From Diatrype stigma (lineage: Eukaryota > Ascomycota > Sordariomycetes > Xylariales > Diatrypaceae), in assembly GCA_022225965.2 (NCBI GenBank), contig JAKJXP020000088.1:147064-211063 (forward strand): DNA of 64,000 nucleotides, given 5' to 3'. A program made the translations under genes and the position numbers. The notes under the pieces were generated by a model that did no database searches, was not told where the DNA came from, and saw nothing but the letters and a program-made list of their open reading frames with translations. Below are positions 58,369-64,000 of the stretch, in pieces (within the stretch, counting starts at the first letter, position 1; every line of letters starts with the position of its first letter).

Positions 58369-59372
58369 TTACTTGCGCTTCGTGATGCCACACGTCTGCA
58401 GGCACTGCTCGACACCGAGGGCGACATTAGTGCTGATCGCGCCCTTGAACTTGTCGATCTCCGCACCGTCGATGGCGTTGTCGACAACGGCACGCAGCGT
58501 CTCGTTCTCCAGGCTGAACAGGTTGTTGGCGACCTGGCTGACGCCGAAGTCCTCGTTCGACTGCGGCGCGACGAGGATGACGTCCTCGCAGGTAGGGTTG
58601 AACTGCGAGCTGCAGAGGGGGGCCTGTCAGCGGGGGAAAGTCCAAGTAACATAAAGTAGATTACGATGGTTTAGCAGGCAGTATAACAGGTAGCGACTTA
58701 CTGAATGGCACCCTGGAAGAAGACGGTCATCTGGTACTCCTCGATTGTATTCCTAATGTTCCGAGGCTTGTTCTCGGCATCCACCACGGTGTTCTCGATG
58801 ACCATCTCGGTGACGAGCTTCCCTTTGGTGACGATGAGCAGCTCAGTGGCACGGTTGTGGATGTGAGGCGTGTTGAACCCGCACGGCTTTAGGAAGCCAA
58901 CTGCCATGCCGATGCCCTGGTTCGTGAGCGCCTGGTTGAACGTTAGTTCATCAGTCGGCTGCGCTATAGCTTGGTAATGATCACGACATCAACTTACCGG
59001 GAACGTCTTCCGGTTCGCGGTCACGAGCTCACCCCCGTCACCGGGTGGGCTGGCAACCCGGTTCGCGTTGAAGTCGAAGACGAAGTCCTCCCGGTCGTTC
59101 GTCAGGACCTTGTTGAAGGCGTCGGCCCGGGTGTCCGAGAGCAAAATCTGCTGGGTCTTGCTGAGCCCATCCGACGGAGCCACTGTTGCCACAGGAGATG
59201 TCGCCACTGCAGACGGAGCTTCCGTGGGAACCGGAATGGCAACGACCGAGGGGGCACTGCTGTAGCCACTGCCCTGAGTGCTGTCATTGCGAGCCCAGAA
59301 CGGAGCGGCGACGGAGCCGCTAGCGAAAACGGCTACGGCAATGGCGGATACTGTAGACTGCCGGAAATGCAT
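58369..59372 (-). CDS. Secreted spherulin-1A/germin-type cupin
   Basis: Three exons on the minus strand: 58,998-59,372, 58,702-58,931 and 58,369-58,609 (281 residues). A signal peptide (M-H-F-R-Q-S-T-V-S-A-I-A-V-A-V-F-A-S-G-S then V-A-A) leads into a Ser/Ala/Pro linker, then the cupin. Motif 1 is G-F-N-T-P-H-I-H-N-R-A-T-E-L-L-I-V-T-K-G, with both His and the Glu of the metal site. Motif 2, Q-G-A-I-H-S-Q-F-N, supplies the last His and is recreated only by splicing to the middle of three candidate AG acceptors. Germin-like cupins bind manganese and include oxalate oxidases and dismutases; spherulins are stress-induced in slime moulds and widespread in fungi. The substrate cannot be inferred. 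Two Cys near the end (Q-C-L-Q-T-C) may pair. Confidence 0.9.
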
Positions 59373-59645
59373 TATGATGGATTGGATTGGATTATCTCTG
59401 TGTCTATCAGGCCCCGGAAAACTGTTCTGTATAGGGAATCTGATCTGCCCTGAACGAGAGGAGGTAGGAAAGATAGGGAGAGTGTAAGGAGATGTAGAAA
59501 AATGCAAATAAAATGTAATTAGAAACACGTAAATGCGACGGGTGAAATAAGGAGATGGAGAAAACGAAACTCGTAGAATTGCTGTTGTGGTGGTTGTATT
59601 GATTTAGATAGGGGAGGCTTTCAAAAAGGGGCGTCCACTTGGACA

Positions 59646-59652
59646 TTATATA
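59646..59652 (-). promoter_or_regulatory. Possible TATA box of the cupin gene
   Basis: The minus strand reads GTGTATATAATGTCC, 274-280 bp upstream of the cupin start codon. Position alone supports it. Confidence 0.3.
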
Positions 59653-60495
59653 CACTTGCTCTTGATCGTGAAGCTCAGCTTCGATAAGCTGGACTGCAGG
59701 TATTAGACCAACAGACATCTTCGGAAAGGCAAGCTTCCGCCGGCTTGAAAGCGCAGCATTCACCTCTCCCGGCCATGATCATGGCTGTGAGATCGCGGGA
59801 CTCTATACTTCCGGGTCGTATTTAGGCCATCGCACGTCAGCAGTTAGCTAGCTAGCTGCACGGGATAGAAAACAGGCAAGCAAGATGAGTGAACGCGGAG
59901 CGCAGGGAAAGGAGAACAAGCGCTGTCGGCGTCTATTCTGTCTGCACGGCGTAAGTGAGGCAGTGCTGCTGGGCTGCCAAGCGCGTATGGCGCACCAAAA
60001 TAGCCACAGCGCCAGCTCGGATTGGTCAAAAACTTTCGATATCTCAACGTTCCGAGAGCCGGCTAACCAACGGGGACTGCGACGCTTGCTTGCGCTTCTG
60101 TAGCCCGCCTAAAGTACCAATCGGAATGCGCTGCGCCACGAAGCCATATATACACAGCCAGTCACCCAACCCATCACTGTCTTTGGTGAGACATCACCTG
60201 TCCGCCAGCCCATTCTGTAGACCTAGGTATGGCCGGTTTACAGATATGTCCTATTGGCTTTGAAGATATGAGGATGCTGGAACACAGGTCCTGTGATGCT
60301 AGAAGGAATCGGAAACCAACTGTTCCGGCTTTCGGACAAATCGCATCGAGTGCTGTCGACTTAAACTGCTACCTTTCGTGGTGACATGGTATGATGACAG
60401 TCAGATGTCTGAAGCATTGATAATTGGCTCTCAGCGTGCGCCCAATGCACAGTTCACAGCCTTGATGGGAGGATGTGTCTCCGGAGTCCTATATT

Positions 60496-60882
60496 CTACA
60501 CAAAGATATTCCCCAGCTGAATAAACCGTTCGTAAGGCGTCACAATACCTATCCCCTTAGAGGCGTTGGGACAGGAGAGTGTATATATCTTGCTTGAGGG
60601 ATCGGTCATTTCTGAGTAGACATCATGCTCGCAGATCAAAGAAACGCAGGCGGCCTTGTACTGAATATCGAAGCAGTAGTATCGAACGCAAGACGAATAT
60701 GAGATATGAAGAGATCTATGGTTGGTGGGTTTTAGTATCATGATATAATCGCTGTGAGAAAGCACTGCTCTGAAACTCCCTAACGCAGCATTGCTTAGGA
60801 GCTTATGACCACAATCGTTGCTCCTTGGAGATAACATACATGGCCGTACACGGGAAATCGTATTTATATAGAAATCCTGCAT
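60496..60882 (-). CDS. Doubtful small ORF, 128 residues
   Basis: ATG-initiated open frame with seven Cys but no signal peptide, membrane helix, domain or codon bias. It lies in the divergent promoter region of two better-supported genes. It is listed because a reader might otherwise find it unexplained; chance is the likelier explanation. Confidence 0.15.
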   Translation of the reverse strand: MQDFYINTISRVRPCMLSPRSNDCGHKLLSNAALGSFRAVLSHSDYIMILKPTNHRSLHISYSSCVRYYCFDIQYKAACVSLICEHDVYSEMTDPSSKIYTLSCPNASKGIGIVTPYERFIQLGNIFV

Positions 60883-61579
60883 TATGACAAGGATTTTCCG
60901 TTGCTTGCATTTCCGTAGTCATTATAGGGGGCATTGGTATATACACATCGACCTGTTCGCTTGGAATTCGTACTTCTCAACGTTGTTATATATTGTGAAC
61001 AGGAATTGAACCTGCTAAACTTGTACCAGATTGCCAATGCTACTGTCTTCATAAAAGTTAGGTTCTACAAAGGGGCTATCCGATCTCCATGGGACCCTGG
61101 TGATGTTAGCCCCTGAACATGATACTCGTGGCTAGTCCATCTATATTGTTCCAGAATCATCTTCATGACAACGGCCACGACACCAGTACTATGTCGAGCT
61201 ACACTTGAGCCTACAAGGGTAGTGGTAGATCTGGTGGTTAAGGGGAAACTCGTTGAAAGATGTCATGAGCATGAAACCAGTAGGGTTGACATTCGGTCGC
61301 GATTCTAGACTCGATTCTCTTGATATAGTCCAGATTGGTTCTTCAAAGGAGTTGGCCCTTCAAATCTAGGTAAGGGCAAGGCATCTAGCAAGGAGCATGC
61401 GTTAGTTGGTTGGTAGTGTCCTAGATCTATAAGTTGGCTGTACCCCTTCCGTGAATGTGAGGGGCTGCTTACTACATGATCACCAATTCGTGTTAGACTT
61501 AAGGCTCTCCACAAAGCACTCCCCGCACGCGACAGTATCATTGCTGCTATCATTTCTGCTCTCCCACGTTCCTACGCAT

Positions 61580-61587
61580 GGCTATAT
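61580..61587 (+). promoter_or_regulatory. Possible TATA box of the SnoaL-like gene
   Basis: GGCTATATATTTGC, about 50 bp upstream of the start codon, which would leave a short 5' UTR. Confidence 0.35.
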
Positions 61588-61637
61588 ATTTGCGACGTAT
61601 ATTCACCCATAGACCCAGAAACGTTTGAAGAGTCGCT

Positions 61638-62504
61638 ATGTCCGTGTCAGCCGCGGAGTTGGCATCCACCCACCAGGCCTGGCTTGACTGTCTAAACGAG
61701 AAAAGATGGGACGACCTGCAGAAATACGTGAATTCGAAATATATCCACGGCAGGCAAGAGCTTACTCCCGAGGGCTTTGTAACTCATATACAAAATGTCT
61801 CGGCCGCGATAGGCGTGTCTACCATCCACGTGGACACCATGCTTATTGACGAGAAAAACCAATGCGTCGCCGACATCCTCTACACCAAGATCAATCCAAC
61901 CATACCGTTCCTGAGCCCTGAGCCTACGGGGAGGGAGTTGATGTTGAGAGAGTTCCGCTTCGTCTGGTTCAAGAATGGCAAATTTTCCAAGGCTACGATG
62001 TTAGTTAACAGCGATGATCTGCGCAAGCAGATGACGGACCCCGACTATCATCACGAGCTCGATCTCGTGAGCGAGTGGCCCACGCCGACAGGAGCGAGCA
62101 GGCTGTCCAAGGAGGAGCTTGAAGCTGTCTTTCGGGGATACGTCGACACGGCCGTGGCTCGCCGGACAGACTCGGACCTAGCCGACTACATCCACGCCGA
62201 GCTGACCTTCAACAAGAACGTACTTGCCCTGGACGATTACCGCAAGGGCGTGGTCGACCTGCAGACCGCGATCCCGGATCTCCAGGTTCAGGTGGAAGCC
62301 CTAGTGGTGCAGGAGGAGACGCAGCGGGTTGCGGCACGGCTGTTGATTTCGGGCACGCCGGTCGCGGAATGGGGCGGGCTCGCGACCGGTCGCGCGATGG
62401 TCCTCCCCGAGCATTCCCTCTACCAGGTTGTCGACGGCAAGATCCAGCAGGTGTTTTCTATCGGAGATTTGGACTCGGCAAAACAATCGCAGCAACAGCC
62501 ATAG
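61638..62504 (+). CDS. Tandem SnoaL/NTF2-like domain protein
   Basis: Single exon, 288 residues. Two NTF2-like halves follow one another. Residues about 5-135 (H-Q-A-W-L-D-C-L-N-E-K-R-W-D-D-L, then a conical-fold pattern with G-R-E-L-M-L-R-E-F-R-F-V-W-F-K-N-G-K) form the first. Residues about 155-280 (F-R-G-Y-V-D-T-A-V-A-R-R-T-D-S-D-L, then G-R-A-M-V-L-P-E-H-S-L-Y-Q-V-V-D-G-K-I) form the second. This fold is shared by polyketide cyclases (SnoaL), ester cyclases and many binding proteins. The duplicated layout in one chain suggests a pseudo-dimer replacing the usual homodimer. No signal peptide is present, so it is probably cytosolic. No polyketide gene is in the window, so a biosynthetic role is not supported by context. 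Confidence 0.85.
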   Translation: MSVSAAELASTHQAWLDCLNEKRWDDLQKYVNSKYIHGRQELTPEGFVTHIQNVSAAIGVSTIHVDTMLIDEKNQCVADILYTKINPTIPFLSPEPTGRELMLREFRFVWFKNGKFSKATMLVNSDDLRKQMTDPDYHHELDLVSEWPTPTGASRLSKEELEAVFRGYVDTAVARRTDSDLADYIHAELTFNKNVLALDDYRKGVVDLQTAIPDLQVQVEALVVQEETQRVAARLLISGTPVAEWGGLATGRAMVLPEHSLYQVVDGKIQQVFSIGDLDSAKQSQQQP

Positions 62505-64000
62505 TTGATCGAATCTAAATCACGACAGATCCCGAATACCCGAAGTGGAGAGATGGGAATTACCCCCTATTTGTCTATAGATATCTAACGCCTTATGACG
62601 ACGGTAAACTAGTAGTAGTGCATATGCAAAGGTTGAATGAGTATCGGGACAGAACCCTAGAGACGGGAGCAATGCAATGCAACACTCATTAGCAAAATGC
62701 CATTCGTGGCTTGACTATTGAAATAATCATCAGAACAACGGTCACAAGCGCACTGAGCAATACCTGACAAGCGGTGGCGTTGCACTGAACAGAACTGCAA
62801 GCTGCACGGATGGGGTTCTTGAGATTAGCTCATGATTCCAATGTTACGCAAATGATCCGAACAGGTTTGCTCCACACCAGCTAGCTATTGCGACATGGCA
62901 CGACATATTGAGCGGGCACGGACTTCGAGAATGAAAGAAAGAAGAAACTAAAATGGCCGAAAACATGAAAAGTTCCGTACGAAGCAGTGAGTTCTGTTGG
63001 TGCATACGCAACCTTACATTGGCGCCGGCGGCACTGTTGAGTAAAGATCTGATGAGTGTAGAGAATGGGAGTTGTAAATAGGCCTATTCTCTAACCAACT
63101 ACCTGGTAGGTAATAACTAACGCGTGGAGACCAGTCAACTGTATTCTATTCGTAATATCGGGAGTTTCAAGGCTTGTTCTCCATGGTGATCTGCTACCTG
63201 TCGCGGATGAATGGGTTCGTGTGTGATATTAATAGTCTGTTATAACTAGTTACGCCGCATATAACTATCGCGTGTTTCCCAGGATCAGATATGGATTTGT
63301 TAACGATCGTCAAGCGGAAAGAAGAAATTTGCAAGAGAGATATGGAGAATAGGTCTTCCGGTGTAGAAATAAGGCGAAACGAGGGGACGGGGACCCTCCC
63401 CGAGGAAGCGAAGAACCGCACAAGAACCGCACAAGAACCGCGCAATATGTAGCGAGATAACAACGGTGTTGTTGTCCCACGAGTCCACGACATACCACTG
63501 GCATGAAGTATGATATCATTGTCTTGGATGAGCTGGTCATGATACACATACTATAGCCTATAACTAGGCGCCTTCTGGCCTGGACTATGAGTCGAAGAAT
63601 TTGAGAAGGGCAACAAACCTCAAGCTCGAGCTGAAAGCTGTTTAGTTACCTGAATGACAAACGCGACAGATGCCGTTTAATCTTGGTACGTACTTGTACC
63701 TGCATAAGATCGCCAGCCCGTGCTGCCCATGCAAGAAGTTACGTATGTATGTAGAGTCAACCAGAGTTACACCAGGCTATCAAGGCTGCAGGGGTCGAAG
63801 TGCCAGAGTGCCTGACAACGGCGACAAGCAGGACAAGCCGTGCACCCCGACAAGCTCCGACAAGCATTTGGCTGCTGGGTCGCTACTCGTCAGGGCTCTA
63901 ATCGCCTTTTGACCCACAATTTTATGGCTTCGCCATTGGGGTCAGGGACAAGCTAAACGTATTGCAAAAGCAAAACGTAGTGTTTTCTACATAATTCTCC
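62505..64000. other. Intergenic to window end
   Basis: No supported gene. Overlapping short frames at 63,194-63,549 show no motif. A small tandem repeat lies at 63,411-63,441. Confidence 0.5.
63411..63441. repeat. Three tandem 11-bp repeats
   Basis: AAGAACCGCAC twice, then AAGAACCGC. Confidence 0.9.

Larger units (their letters stand above)
59373..61637. other. Divergent promoter region of cupin and SnoaL-like genes
   Basis: 2.3 kb between outward-facing starts. A 128-codon open stretch on the minus strand (60,496-60,882) starts with ATG but has no recognisable domain or signal peptide, and I do not call it a gene with confidence. TATA-like sequences occur at 59,646-59,652 and 61,580-61,587. 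Confidence 0.5.

Noticed and set aside
49437..62504. Idea that NmrA-like, phosphatase, cupin and SnoaL-like genes form a secondary-metabolite cluster
   Set aside because: No backbone synthase, tailoring P450 or pathway regulator in the window, and large gaps separate the genes.
1..64000. CRISPR arrays, bacterial operons, riboswitches
   Set aside because: Spliceosomal introns and fungal families show a eukaryotic nuclear locus, and no repeat-spacer arrangement is visible.

Overview
This window is nuclear DNA of a filamentous ascomycete, most likely a Sordariomycete. The evidence is short introns (about 49-186 bp) with GT..AG borders, fungal gene families, recurrent TACCTAGGTA-like intergenic motifs, and an AT-rich block whose decay consists of C-to-T and G-to-A transitions that leave CpG common. 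That decay is the mark of repeat-induced point mutation (RIP).

Region 1 (1-20,929) is a RIP-degraded repeat island. Its frame is a minus-strand Ty3/gypsy LTR retrotransposon. LTR ends lie at 1-69 and 20,861-20,929. Gag (about 19.7-18.4 kb), protease (about 17.4 kb), reverse transcriptase (about 5.8-5.1 kb) and integrase (about 4.1 kb) remnants lie in the expected order. The element appears split between protease and reverse transcriptase by about 9.9 kb of nested insertions (about 6.13-16.04 kb). These hold a RIP-ruined Helitron (minus strand, about 8.25-13.14 kb, Pif1 helicase recognisable), a small inverted-repeat element carrying a minisatellite (13,466-14,282), GC-rich clusters, hairpins and a telomere-like CCCTAA patch.

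Region 2 (20,930-27,780) has normal composition but few if any genes. The only notable item is a composite tRNA-like, possibly SINE-derived, segment near 22.1-22.3 kb.

Region 3 (27,781-64,000) is gene-bearing. Ten protein genes can be supported: a PH-domain protein (+), V-ATPase subunit H (+), methylmalonate-semialdehyde dehydrogenase (+), a repeat-rich F-box protein (+), an MFS hexose transporter (-), an NmrA-like NAD(P)-binding protein (-), a STAND-type N-terminus/ankyrin protein (+), a membrane-anchored histidine-acid-phosphatase-like protein (-), a spherulin/germin-type secreted cupin (-) and a tandem SnoaL/NTF2-like protein (+). Long gene-free stretches separate them, the largest being 43.0-49.4 kb. 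The first four are housekeeping or broadly conserved. The last five (49-62.5 kb) look more accessory, with surface or secreted enzymes and an immune-receptor-like ankyrin protein. They do not form a recognisable biosynthetic cluster: no PKS, NRPS, terpene synthase or pathway transcription factor is visible. Exon boundaries were set by hand from reading frame, splice consensus and family conservation.
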